Of a stretch of DNA of 64,000 nt, positions 47,255 to 55,845 are shown in pieces. Below the pieces are notes generated by a model. That model was not told the DNA's origin, made no database searches, and saw only the letters and a list, made by a program, of their open reading frames with translations. Location: NCBI GenBank assembly GCA_030614915.1, contig JAUXAG010000004.1, positions 62,001 through 126,000 of the forward strand, read 5' to 3'. The translations under genes and the position numbers were made by a program. Origin of the DNA: Actinomycetes bacterium (GTDB lineage: Bacteria > Planctomycetota > Phycisphaerae > JAACET01). How positions within the stretch are numbered: position 1 is the stretch's first letter; the number at the start of each line of letters is the position of its first letter.

Positions 47255-47806
47255 ATGGTGCTAAAACCCCAAGACAATCCACCGGTGGTGTATCCGGAAG
47301 GCGCGTTGATAGAAGAGATAGAGGGCAGATGGTGGGTGGCTCACACCAAAGCCCGCAACGAAAAGTCGCTGGCCTGGGACCTGCTGAAAAGAGGGACATC
47401 GTACTTTCTGCCGATGGTGGAGAAGGTGCGGGGCGGAGGCGGACGTAAAGTCAAAAGCATCCTGGTGCTGTTTGCAGGGTATTTGTTCTTCTGCGGCAGC
47501 GAGGACGAACGCTATGGGGCAATGACGACTAATCGTATAGCCTCGACCATAGAGGTGGCGGATCAAGACAGACTAATCAGAGAGCTAAGCAGTATTCAAA
47601 CGGCTATGAGTGGGCCAAAACAATTGGATCCCTTCCCTTATCTGCAGGCAGGGCAAAGATGCGTGGTGACATCCGGGCCGTTGAAGGGTATCGAAGGGCT
47701 GCTGGTGCAGCGGAAAAACGTGGACCGCCTGGTGCTGCAAGTACAGGTTCTGGGTCAAGCGGTGTCCACTGAAATCGATGCCAGTCTATTGGAGATAATC
47801 GATTAG
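47255..47806 (+). CDS. Specialised NusG paralogue (RfaH/UpxY/LoaP-like antiterminator)
   Basis: 183 residues. The NGN domain starts WWVAHTKARNEKSLAWDLLKRG and includes FLPMVEKVR and LFAGYLFFCG, matching NusG-family NGN motifs. The C-terminal KOW part is GQRCVVTSGPLKGIEGLLV. It differs strongly from the housekeeping NusG at 34835. Such paralogues usually sit at the head of the polysaccharide or secondary-metabolite operon they antiterminate, but here the next genes are convergent. Its target is therefore unclear. The start is preceded by AAGGA ten bases upstream. Confidence 0.85.
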   Translation: MVLKPQDNPPVVYPEGALIEEIEGRWWVAHTKARNEKSLAWDLLKRGTSYFLPMVEKVRGGGGRKVKSILVLFAGYLFFCGSEDERYGAMTTNRIASTIEVADQDRLIRELSSIQTAMSGPKQLDPFPYLQAGQRCVVTSGPLKGIEGLLVQRKNVDRLVLQVQVLGQAVSTEIDASLLEIID

Positions 47807-47829
47807 AGAAGAAACTCCGGGTAAAGAGA

Positions 47830-47896
47830 GGCACAGAGGCACAAAGTAAGAAAGGCACGAAGTAAGACAAGGAAGACCGCCGGTGAAACCGGCGGA
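47830..47896. repeat. cacgaag-type repeat and hairpin between convergent genes
   Basis: AGGCACAGAGGCACAAAGTA-type sequence is followed by a perfect hairpin CCGCCGG-TGAAA-CCGGCGG at 47878-47896. The hairpin lies between the ends of the NusG paralogue and the phosphatase and may serve as a bidirectional terminator, though T-runs are lacking. Confidence 0.6.
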
Positions 47897-47901
47897 GAGG
47901 T

Positions 47902-49197
47902 TCATCTGGGCAAGAACTGATAATAGAAGGCCTGCTGTTGAGATATGGGCGGCAGGGATGCTGGGGGCTTATCGGGGAGGTTCTCCACGACCACGTTGGC
48001 CGGGCTAGCCGAAGCGGGGCCAGGCCTGGCGACGGTAAAACTATCGATGATTTCACCGTCGGGCTGCTTGACGAGGACGGCGACGCTGTCCGGGGCGACA
48101 GTGAAAAGACAATAATGATGAACGGATATGCCGATGCCGTGGGCCAAGAGAGGGCTGGGCTTGGCGGAATAGAGGGGGGCACCACCTCCGCCACTGACGA
48201 TGTGCTGAATGACGGAACCGTTTGGGCTGCGAATGGGACAGATGCGCTCGTAAAGATGAGAATGGCCGGCGAGCACGAAATCGACACGGGCTTCCTGCAA
48301 GAGCGGTAAGACGTCGTCATGGCCCCAGTGGCTTCTGTTGCCGGCAATGTTGAATATGGGCTCGTGGAGCATGACAAATAGCCAGGCCTGTGGGCGGCGA
48401 AGTCGCAATTCGGTCAGATGGTTCTTGAGCCAATGTAGCTGGGCTCGGTGCTCGGCGTTTTTCAGATTGCTGTCGAGGATGATGAAGGTAGCCGAGCCAC
48501 AGTCAAAACTATAGTAGAGTTCGTTGCCGGGCAGTTCGAAGAGGGCCCGATATAGAGGGCCTTGAGACTCGTGGTTGCCACGAGCGGGCCAGAGTGGCGT
48601 ATCGAGCAAGAGCTGGACGGCAGGATTGAAAAACTGGTGGGCCCACTGGTCAAATATGCGACCGTCAGTCACATAATCTCCGGAAGAGAGGACAAAGAGT
48701 GGTTTTTCGGCGGCAATGGCGTCGGCAACTTTTCGGTGATCGTCCGGAGCGGTGCGATGATCGCCATAAAGGGCAAAAGTGAAGTTTTGTTCGGGCGACG
48801 AGCTGAGAGTACGGAAATTTCCGCTTAGCTGCTCATCGCCGGAACGGATGGAATAGGTATAAGAGGTGTAGGGGGCCAGTCCGTCGGCCTGGACAAGGTA
48901 GAGGAAGGCCCGGACGTAGGGGATGGGCTTGAGAGTGGGGCGAAATTGCCTGGAAAAGGTTTCGGTCTGGATAGTAACCGTGGCGGGTAGATCGCTGCTG
49001 GTGCTGAGCCAAACAATCGCGGCCCGGTCAGAACCAACAGAGTTGAGGTAAGGACCGGCGAGAAAAACGGAGGGCGGGGCAGGGGCGTCGGCTGAGTCGG
49101 TGGCGGCGTTGTGGGTGTAAATAAGTACGGCGGACAGGGCCAGCAAGAAAATACAAAGCAACAGCCAACGAACTCGAGCGGCCTGCGGTGAATTCAT
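47902..49197 (-). CDS. Purple-acid-phosphatase-like metallophosphoesterase, exported
   Basis: 431 residues. An N-terminal hydrophobic segment (11-27) exports or anchors it. A fibronectin-like purple acid phosphatase N-domain (about 45-135) is followed by the calcineurin-type catalytic domain. Its metal motifs are YGDHR, SGDYVTDG, RGNHES, MLHEP and AGHSHLYER. It probably hydrolyses phosphomonoesters or diesters outside the cytoplasm. It follows the PAP2 gene by 43 bases on the same strand, so the two are likely co-transcribed. Confidence 0.88.
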   Translation of the reverse strand: MNSPQAARVRWLLLCIFLLALSAVLIYTHNAATDSADAPAPPSVFLAGPYLNSVGSDRAAIVWLSTSSDLPATVTIQTETFSRQFRPTLKPIPYVRAFLYLVQADGLAPYTSYTYSIRSGDEQLSGNFRTLSSSPEQNFTFALYGDHRTAPDDHRKVADAIAAEKPLFVLSSGDYVTDGRIFDQWAHQFFNPAVQLLLDTPLWPARGNHESQGPLYRALFELPGNELYYSFDCGSATFIILDSNLKNAEHRAQLHWLKNHLTELRLRRPQAWLFVMLHEPIFNIAGNRSHWGHDDVLPLLQEARVDFVLAGHSHLYERICPIRSPNGSVIQHIVSGGGGAPLYSAKPSPLLAHGIGISVHHYCLFTVAPDSVAVLVKQPDGEIIDSFTVARPGPASASPANVVVENLPDKPPASLPPISQQQAFYYQFLPR

Positions 49198-49240
49198 CCA
49201 AGTCTACTCCAAAGAAGCGGATCGGATAAAAGCAGAGAGG

Positions 49241-49945
49241 TTATGTTTTCCGCCAGTTCCAGACGGCACGGGCGACAAGAAGTCCGATGAAAACGGAAGC
49301 AACGACATCGGAGAGCCAATGGGCCCCAAAGATGATGCGATGAGCTCCGCAACCGATGGCCAGGGCATAGAAGATCCATCGGGCCGGCGGATACAGCGCT
49401 GCCAAACCGACGGCAAAGGCAAAGGCTGTGGCGGTGTGGGCTGAGGGAAAAGACTGCTTTTGCGAAGCCCGCAGTGGCTCCGTGACAACGATCTTCTGCT
49501 GCTTGGGGAGAGGACGTTCGAGAGAAGGAGGTTGAGGATTTTGGCCGAGGAAAAAACCCAGGCTCAGGACGGTGTCATAGCCGCTGGTGTGGCGTGGCCT
49601 GACACGATGGACAACAAGCCTGATGGGGTAGACAAAGGCCAGCGGCAAAAGAATGCAAATTATCAGGCGAAGCAGCTTGGAGCGTCGAGGTTTGTCCAGA
49701 ACGAAGATAAGCAGGCAGGCAACGACGATGGCGACCCCCTGGCCGAATTCTTTGAAAGACTCGAAGGTGCGGACGACATCGCCGGACATGCCATCGACGT
49801 TGGCCCGACGGACCAACTGGAGTATCGGCCGATCCAGGCAAAAGGAAATAATCATGGAGACAAGAATAAGGATGGCCCAAAAGAGCCAAGGTCGGCGAAC
49901 ATTGCGCTTCAGGGCGGAGGGCAAATTGGTTATACTTTCAGGCAT
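49241..49945 (-). CDS. PAP2-family membrane phosphatase
   Basis: 234 residues, about five or six membrane segments. The three acid-phosphatase motifs are present: HRVRPRH (K/RxxxxxxRP type), SFPSAHTA and a final RIIFGAHWLSDV with the catalytic His. Members dephosphorylate undecaprenyl or phosphatidyl phosphates on the periplasmic face. The start ATG shares the palindrome CATG with the start of the divergent GT39 gene. Confidence 0.9.
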   Translation of the reverse strand: MPESITNLPSALKRNVRRPWLFWAILILVSMIISFCLDRPILQLVRRANVDGMSGDVVRTFESFKEFGQGVAIVVACLLIFVLDKPRRSKLLRLIICILLPLAFVYPIRLVVHRVRPRHTSGYDTVLSLGFFLGQNPQPPSLERPLPKQQKIVVTEPLRASQKQSFPSAHTATAFAFAVGLAALYPPARWIFYALAIGCGAHRIIFGAHWLSDVVASVFIGLLVARAVWNWRKT

Positions 49946-51893
49946 GAGAAGTTTCCATTTGGCAAGTCATAAACAAAAGGCCAACCATTATCTTTTGCTG
50001 GCCGTGGTGCTGGGGGCGGCGGGGCTGGTATATCTGCTGGGCAATGACAGAATTGCCCTGTGGGACCGGGACGAGCCACGCTTTTCCCAAGCCGGGCGGG
50101 AGATGACCCGGGGCGAAGATTTCATCGTTCCCTATTTTAACGGCGACTACCGTTTTGACAAGCCCATTCTGATTTACTGGCTGATGACGGTGAACAACTG
50201 GCTATTGGGGGTGGGGGATTTTGCGGCCCGATTGGGGTCTTCAGTAAGTGGGGTGCTGGCCTGTGGGTTGATGTACCTGGTTGGTCGGAGGCTGTTCAAT
50301 CGGCAGGTGGGGCTTATGGGAGCGGCGATTTTGGCGAGCTTCCCACTGTTCATGGTAGAAAGCAAGCTGGCTACGGCAGACGCTCTGCTGGCGGTGTTTA
50401 TGGTGGCTGCCCTGGGCCTGTGGCTGGGCATGCAAGGGGGGCAAAGGCGGTGGTATTGGGCGGTGTTGCTGGGGTTGGCGTTGGGGCTGGGGACACTGAC
50501 GAAGGGCCCGGTAATCTGGCTGTTCATCTGGGCGGGTTCGATGGCTACGCTGCTGCTGGAGCTGCGACGGGGTCGTCGGTGGGGTATCTGGCTGGTGGCA
50601 GCAAGCGTTGTGGGGCTGGCGGGGATGTGCTGGTGGTCGGGGCCGCCAAAGACCGTGCAGACGGGCGCGGAAATAGCGGAGCTTTTGGCTTGGCTGGGCG
50701 GAGGGTTTCTAATAATCGGCTTGCCCATAGCAGGAACGATTAGCCTGGGGGGTAATGAACGGAAAGGGGCCGGCTGGAGGAGACTGTTCAAAAGCTATGG
50801 GCTGGTGCTGCTGGGAATGGTAGTGGCGGGGGCGGTATTTTTGCCGTGGGGACTGGCGGCGGTGATTCGGACAAACGGAGCGTACTGGAGCGAAGGGGTG
50901 GGCAGGCACGTGGTGGAGCGCACTGCGCAAAGTCTTGAGGGGCATTGGGGGCCGCCGGGATATTACCTGGCGAGCTGGATAGTGTGCGCATTTCCGTGGA
51001 GCGTGCTTGGGCCTGTGGCTATCTGGCAGGGGTGGCGGATAAGCAAACGGGATCGGCGAGTGGCGGGGCTTCTGGGTTGGGTAATCGGCCCCTGGCTGGT
51101 GTTGGAAGTGGTGCAAACGAAATTGGTGCATTACGTGCTGGGATGCTATCCGGCCATGGCCCTTCTGATCGCGGTAGCGCTGTATCAGTGGCGGAACAAA
51201 CTGAGCAAAATAATGGTCGGTAAAAAGCTGGGGAGGATTGCTCTGTCAGGGTTGTGGATCATCGGGCTGGTGGTGGCGGTAGGAATGACAATAGCAGTGG
51301 GCGTTTTAGCATTAGGGCCCATAGCAGAGCTTGGTGAGGGAGTATCGGGCAGATATAGGCTAGTGCTTGGGGCAGGCTTGGCTGGGTTAGTAGTCATAGC
51401 CACGGCGCTGGCGGTGCGGGGGAGTCTGAAGAAAGGCTGGGGCCGAGCTGGTGTGGTGAGTGGATTCGTGGGAGTGATGATCTGCGGGGCAATTGCCGGG
51501 GGCTGGGTGGCGCCGCGTATCGGCAGTTACCGGATTAGTCGCAGGGCAGCAGAGGCGGCCAGGGAGATAAGTCCAGGAGGGACGCGGTTTGTGCTGTTCG
51601 GGTTCGATGAGCCGAGTGTTATCTGGTACCTGGGTGCAGATAAGCCGGTGCTGATAGTCAACAGTGTCGAACAATTGGCTGAGATTTGGGCAAAAGAAGA
51701 AAAAGTCTGTGCAATCATCAGCAAAAAAAAGATGGAGAGGTTGAAAGTTTCAGGATTTGAGCCGAGCGACGTCGGCAGATGGGTCGAGGGGGTTTATCTG
51801 GGCAAATGGCGGAGAGAAGAACTGTGGGTGGGGGTGAATAAAGAAGGCTTGAGGCAGAGAATACAGAAAGAAATACAGAGTATTAGACGCTGA
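49944..51893 (+). CDS. ArnT-like family 39 glycosyltransferase
   Basis: 649 residues with about 11-12 membrane segments. The first periplasmic loop has DRDEPRFSQAGREM and KPILIYWLM, the GT39/ArnT-type catalytic region that uses lipid-linked sugars (the Asp-Glu pair acts in catalysis). The target may be a lipid or glycan. The ATG at 49944 is taken as start, but a TTG at 49926 with GGAGG five bases upstream is a good rival. The last 17 residues (from KEGLRQRIQ) are the translation of intergenic repeat sequence, so the original C-terminus seems to have been replaced. Confidence 0.88.
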   Translation: MRSFHLASHKQKANHYLLLAVVLGAAGLVYLLGNDRIALWDRDEPRFSQAGREMTRGEDFIVPYFNGDYRFDKPILIYWLMTVNNWLLGVGDFAARLGSSVSGVLACGLMYLVGRRLFNRQVGLMGAAILASFPLFMVESKLATADALLAVFMVAALGLWLGMQGGQRRWYWAVLLGLALGLGTLTKGPVIWLFIWAGSMATLLLELRRGRRWGIWLVAASVVGLAGMCWWSGPPKTVQTGAEIAELLAWLGGGFLIIGLPIAGTISLGGNERKGAGWRRLFKSYGLVLLGMVVAGAVFLPWGLAAVIRTNGAYWSEGVGRHVVERTAQSLEGHWGPPGYYLASWIVCAFPWSVLGPVAIWQGWRISKRDRRVAGLLGWVIGPWLVLEVVQTKLVHYVLGCYPAMALLIAVALYQWRNKLSKIMVGKKLGRIALSGLWIIGLVVAVGMTIAVGVLALGPIAELGEGVSGRYRLVLGAGLAGLVVIATALAVRGSLKKGWGRAGVVSGFVGVMICGAIAGGWVAPRIGSYRISRRAAEAAREISPGGTRFVLFGFDEPSVIWYLGADKPVLIVNSVEQLAEIWAKEEKVCAIISKKKMERLKVSGFEPSDVGRWVEGVYLGKWRREELWVGVNKEGLRQRIQKEIQSIRR

Positions 51894-52345
51894 TTGCGCA
51901 GATTGCGCAGATAATACAGAAAGAAATACAGAAAGATGGACCCCTGCCTCCGCAGGGGTGACAGAAAAGAGACCCCCAGGATAAACCTGGGGGCTAAACG
52001 AGGAAACCCCGGGTAACGCGTAGCGTCCTTCGGAAACCCGGGGCTAAATATGGGTGGGGGTGAATAGTAAAGAAGGCCTGAGGCGTGCTCGTGCTTCCAG
52101 CCTTCGCAGTGCCTACTCCGCCGAAGTGGCTACGAAGGCTGGAAGCTGCTACGGAGAACGGATCGCAGAGTAGTAAGGCCTGGGACTTGAGGCGGATAAT
52201 ACAGAAAGAAATACAGAGTACTCACCACGAAGGCACGAAGTAGGAAAGAAGGATAAAAAGATGGATCCCCGCCTTCGCGGGGATGACAATAAGGTGGGGC
52301 AAGTGGTCAGTCCGGGCTGGCGAGCCTACTTCGCCGAAGTAGCTT
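51842..52345. repeat. Cluster of dispersed repeats after the GT39 gene
   Basis: About 500 bases made almost only of repeats. In order: GGCTTGAGGC/AATACAGAAAGAAATACAGA units; gcgcagatt units (51893-51915); palindrome ACCCCTGC-CTCC-GCAGGGGT (51940-51959); hairpin CCCCCAGG-ATAAA-CCTGGGGG (51973-51993); hairpin CCCCGGGT/ACCCGGGG enclosing AACGCGTAGCGTCCTTCGGA (about 52006-52044); composite repeat copy 2 (52075-52205); cacgaag units; and palindrome ATCCCCGC-CTTC-GCGGGGAT (52265-52284). No gene is seen here. Confidence 0.85.
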
Positions 52346-52348
52346 CGG

Positions 52349-53155
52349 CTACGAAGGCTGAAGGGTGAGGATTTGGTTGGCGGCGGTGAGGGCTTGGGAA
52401 AGGAACTCGGCGGGGTCGGTTACAGGCGAGTTGGCCATGGTCGCTTCAAGAGTCAGATAGCCGTTGTAAGTTTGCCAAGGAAAGGCTCGGACGAAGGCGG
52501 AGAAGTCAATTACACCTTGGCCGGGAATCAGATGGTCGTCGGATTGGCCGAGGTTGTCGTGGATGTGAGTGGTCAGCAGACGGTGGCCCCAGCGCCGCAG
52601 GAGGTTGAAGGTTTGGCCGGGGATGAGCTGGTCGTGGCCGGAATCGTAACATAAGCCGACGGTCGAGGCAGGGAATTGGCTGAGAATCCACTCGAGCGGA
52701 GCAATACTGTCTAAAGTGTTCTCGACGGCTAGGAGGATGTTGGCACTGACGGCGGCCTCTATCAGCTCGGTGAAACTGCGCCGGCCCAGGGCAGAAAGCT
52801 GCGGCGGAGCTTCTCCGCGATGAGCATGGATGATAACAACAGGGATTTGCAGCTCGAGGGCGTCATTGATGGCGAGCTTGAGGCGATCGAGGGCTTTGGT
52901 TCTAAGGGAATTGTCCGGGCTGGATAAATCAGTAGTCAACTCAAAGGGGGCATGGAGAGATCCGAGAACCAGGCCGTGGACGTCTCGGGCGGCGCGGAGG
53001 AACTGCTTGTAATAGTCGGGCATGGGAGCAGTGCCGGGGTCGCCGGCTCCCCAGACGGTAATGGCCTTGAAGCCGGAGCGAATAATGAGCTCGAAGACCT
53101 GCTCGGGGGGCAAGTCAGGATTGAAATAACTGCAAATGGCGGGTTCAGGGAACAT
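52349..53155 (-). CDS. Sugar phosphate isomerase/epimerase-like TIM barrel
   Basis: 268 residues of the xylose-isomerase-like/AP endonuclease 2 superfamily. Metal-binding landmarks are IIHAHRGE, LLAVENTLD, CYDSGHD, THIHDN and the C-terminal LTLEATM. Substrate is unknown. It follows pyrC by 32 bases on the same strand and is probably read with it, but nothing shows a pyrimidine role. Confidence 0.82.
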   Translation of the reverse strand: MFPEPAICSYFNPDLPPEQVFELIIRSGFKAITVWGAGDPGTAPMPDYYKQFLRAARDVHGLVLGSLHAPFELTTDLSSPDNSLRTKALDRLKLAINDALELQIPVVIIHAHRGEAPPQLSALGRRSFTELIEAAVSANILLAVENTLDSIAPLEWILSQFPASTVGLCYDSGHDQLIPGQTFNLLRRWGHRLLTTHIHDNLGQSDDHLIPGQGVIDFSAFVRAFPWQTYNGYLTLEATMANSPVTDPAEFLSQALTAANQILTLQPS

Positions 53156-53187
53156 GGAAGTTATGGCCTTCAGTTACGAAGTCCGAA

Positions 53188-54510
53188 TCAATAGCGAATG
53201 ACGTCCTTGGGGAGTTGGCCAGTAGTGGCCAGGGAATCGAGGTAACGAATTCGTCCGGCGACGATGGTGGCGACGGCCTTGCCGGTGAGGGTTCGGCCGA
53301 TGAAGGGGCAGTTACGGCTGAGGCTGTGAAAGGCTTCGGGGCGGACGAGCCATGTTCGGCGAGGGTCGATGAGGGTCAGGTCGGCAGGGCAGCCGGGGGC
53401 GATGCGGGGCCTCTCGAGGCCGAGGACGGCGGCAGGGTTTGTGGTGAGCTTTTGTATCAGCTGTGGCCAGGTAAGCAGGCCAGGGACGATGAGCTCAGTG
53501 ATGTAAACGGCCAGGGCGGTCTCCAAACCAATCATGCCGGCGGGGGCGGCGGCGAAATCGCGGGCTTTGTCGGCAGGAGTGTGGGGTGCGTGGTCGCAGG
53601 CCAAGCAGTCGATGGTGCCGTCGGCCAGAGCAGTCTTGAGGGCGGCAACGTCGGCGGCACTGCGCAAAGGTGGGCGGACTTTGTAAAGAGGATCGAGCCC
53701 GCGACAAAGCTCGTCGGTCAGGGATAAGTGGTGGGGGGTGGCTTCGGTGGTGATGCTCAGACCTTCTGATTCCAGCAGGGAGAGAACTCGCACGGTGTCG
53801 GCAGATGAGACATGAGCGAGGTGGTAGCGGCAGGACGCGTCGGCAGCAGCGAGCAATTCGACGTCTCGAACGAAGGCTTCGGCCTCGGTTTGGCCGGATG
53901 AGCCGGACAGGCCGGTGGCGTCGGCGACAGGGCCGGCGTTGAGGTCGCCGCGTCCGTTGGCGGGGTCTTCGCAGTGCTGAATTATGGCGAGGTTCAAGGC
54001 GGCGGCCTGGTCGATAGCCTGCTGCATTAGTTGACGGTCGGATAGGTAGTCGCCGTCGTCGCTGAAGGCGAGGGCGCCGGCTTGGGCCATGGCGGGCAAG
54101 TCGGCGAGTTGTCGGCCCTGCCGGCCAATGGTAACGGCTCCGACGACATATAGGCGGCAGAGGTCGGTCTGCTGAGCGTGGTCGGCGACGAAACGGACCA
54201 TCTCGGCAGTGTCGATGCAGGGAGTGGTGTTAGGCATGGCAGCGACGGCGGTAAATCCGCCGCAGACGGCGGCCCGCGAACCGCTGAGGATGGTCTCGGC
54301 CTGCTCGCGGCCGGGCTGGCGGAAGTGGACGTGGATGTCAATCAGGCCGGGAGTTATCAGCAGGCCCTGGGCATCGATGGTGATGTCTGCTGTGCTGGGG
54401 ACTTGGCCAAGGGCGGCTATTCGGTCGTCCTCGATGAACAGGTCTGCAGGGACAGCGGGGCTGCCAGCGGGGTCGATAGTTCGGCCGTTTTTGATTAGTA
54501 CTGAATTCAA
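53188..54510 (-). CDS. pyrC: Dihydroorotase, class I
   Basis: Third step of pyrimidine synthesis; 440 residues. Zinc ligands are HVHFRQPG (about residues 59-66), QHCED, AHVSS and the catalytic ACDHAPH. The DDG segment between them places it in class I (Aquifex/Bacillus type), which often partners with aspartate transcarbamylase. The start is a TTG: an in-frame TAG lies six bases upstream and no ATG is near. It follows pyrB by 36 bases. Confidence 0.95.
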   Translation of the reverse strand: MNSVLIKNGRTIDPAGSPAVPADLFIEDDRIAALGQVPSTADITIDAQGLLITPGLIDIHVHFRQPGREQAETILSGSRAAVCGGFTAVAAMPNTTPCIDTAEMVRFVADHAQQTDLCRLYVVGAVTIGRQGRQLADLPAMAQAGALAFSDDGDYLSDRQLMQQAIDQAAALNLAIIQHCEDPANGRGDLNAGPVADATGLSGSSGQTEAEAFVRDVELLAAADASCRYHLAHVSSADTVRVLSLLESEGLSITTEATPHHLSLTDELCRGLDPLYKVRPPLRSAADVAALKTALADGTIDCLACDHAPHTPADKARDFAAAPAGMIGLETALAVYITELIVPGLLTWPQLIQKLTTNPAAVLGLERPRIAPGCPADLTLIDPRRTWLVRPEAFHSLSRNCPFIGRTLTGKAVATIVAGRIRYLDSLATTGQLPKDVIRY

Positions 54511-54546
54511 TAGCTAAACTCAGTGTGGTCGTAGAGAGCTAAACGC

Positions 54547-55593
54547 TCAGTGATCAAGAATGTCCTTGTCTACGGCGAACATGTGAGCAATGAGGGCGGC
54601 CCGGATCCACATGCCGTTCTCGGCTTGGTCGAAATAGACGGCCCGGGGATCAGAATCGATGGCGGTTTGAATCTCTCGGCGACGGGGCAAAGGATGCAGG
54701 ATGTAACAGTGGGGCTTGAGGGTTTTGAGGTGCTGAGCCTGCAGGCCGAGGCGGCTGTAGTCCATGGAAATCTTGGCGCCCTGGTCCCATTCGTCCTGGA
54801 TGCGGGTCATGTATATGGCGTCGACTTCGGCAAGGTGGGCGTGAATGTCGCTAGTTTCAATAAAGGCAGTGGAGTTTTGGCGGAGGTGAGCTTTGATATC
54901 TTCGGCCATGGCCAGGTCGTCGGGTGCAGCAAAGATCAATTCGACGCCTGGATAGTTGGTGAGCAGATAGGCGAGGGAGCGGGCGGTTCGGCCTCGCTTG
55001 AGGTCGCCGACGAGCATAATTTTTTTGTGGTCGAGACCGCCGACGTCGGCGAAGCAGCGGTGGAGGGTGTAAAGGTCGAGCAGGGCCTGGGTGGGGTGCT
55101 GGTCGGTTCCGGAGCCGGCGTTGATGATGGGTTTTCGGCCGGGCCAAGATAGCATCTGAAAGGCCATTTTTTCGCAGAAGCCGGCTTCGGACTGGCGCAT
55201 GATGACAAGATCGTGATAAATGGAAAAGATTCGCAGGGCGTCCTGCCGGGTTTCGCCCTTGACTTCGGAAGAAGTGCTGGGGTCGCGGACGTCTGCAGTG
55301 CTCATGCCCAGGATGTGACAGGCGGCGGCAAACGACAGAAAGGTGCGGGTGGAAGGCTGAGTGAAGTAGAGCATGGCCCGGCGGTCGGGCAGGAGGGCGC
55401 GGAGAAAGAGCCGGCCTTGGCTGGTGTGGCTGAGGGTGCGGACGGCGTCGGCCAATCGGAAGAGGTCCTCCAAGAGAGGTCGATCAAACTGCTGGGCATA
55501 GACCAGGGCCAAGAGGCGGTTGTTCTCGATGAAATATTGACAGCGTTGGCTGACTCGCAGAGCTAGGAATTCGTCGAGACTGACAGTGGACAT
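54547..55593 (-). CDS. pyrB: Aspartate carbamoyltransferase
   Basis: Second step of pyrimidine synthesis; 348 residues. Carbamoyl-phosphate motif PSTRTF (near 80), HPTQALLDLYTL and HPLPRR are present. It is about 40 residues longer than E. coli PyrB, mostly at the N-terminus (residues 1-40), which fits the class with such extensions. No pyrI is nearby. The promoter is at 55647-55675. Confidence 0.95.
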   Translation of the reverse strand: MSTVSLDEFLALRVSQRCQYFIENNRLLALVYAQQFDRPLLEDLFRLADAVRTLSHTSQGRLFLRALLPDRRAMLYFTQPSTRTFLSFAAACHILGMSTADVRDPSTSSEVKGETRQDALRIFSIYHDLVIMRQSEAGFCEKMAFQMLSWPGRKPIINAGSGTDQHPTQALLDLYTLHRCFADVGGLDHKKIMLVGDLKRGRTARSLAYLLTNYPGVELIFAAPDDLAMAEDIKAHLRQNSTAFIETSDIHAHLAEVDAIYMTRIQDEWDQGAKISMDYSRLGLQAQHLKTLKPHCYILHPLPRRREIQTAIDSDPRAVYFDQAENGMWIRAALIAHMFAVDKDILDH

Positions 55594-55646
55594 GGGCTCA
55601 CCCGGAACTCGGCATATTCTCTGCCGTAGGTTACGCTGACAGATCT

Positions 55647-55675
55647 AATATAACAGGTCATCAGAATTTGGGCAA
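55647..55675 (-). promoter_or_regulatory. Promoter of the pyrB-pyrC operon
   Basis: Minus strand TTGCCC (55670-55675), 17-base spacer, TATATT (55647-55652) with a TGT extension just upstream of the -10. It lies about 55 bases before pyrB; the short leader shows no attenuator. Confidence 0.6.
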
Positions 55676-55697
55676 GTGCAAGCCGTGGTCAAAAAGC

Positions 55698-55727
55698 TTG
55701 CCAACGCGTACCGGATTCTGCTATATT
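55698..55727 (+). promoter_or_regulatory. Promoter of tRNA-Ala
   Basis: TTGCCA (55698-55703), 18-base spacer, TATATT (55722-55727), placing the start about eight bases before the mature tRNA. It is divergent from the pyrB promoter. Confidence 0.65.
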
Positions 55728-55741
55728 GGTCAATGCAGAAT

Positions 55742-55812
55742 GGGGACGTGGTGTAACGGGAGCACGCCGCGGTCGCATCGCGGAAATGGGGGTTCGATTC
55801 CCCTCGTCTCCA
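55742..55812 (+). tRNA. trnA: tRNA-Ala (CGC)
   Basis: 71 bases. Acceptor GGGGACG pairs with CGTCTCC and includes the G3-U70 wobble that identifies alanine tRNAs. The anticodon arm CCGCG-GTCGCAT-CGCGG gives CGC. Discriminator A; CCA is not encoded. Loop positions 32 and 38 (G and T) are unusual. Confidence 0.93.
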
Positions 55813-55845
55813 GTCTTCGTTCACCGTGAGGCGGCGGACTACTCT

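Noticed and set aside
51893-52345. CRISPR array, suggested by many short repeats
   Set aside because: Units are degenerate, of mixed types and lengths, without regular unique spacers, and no cas gene is nearby.
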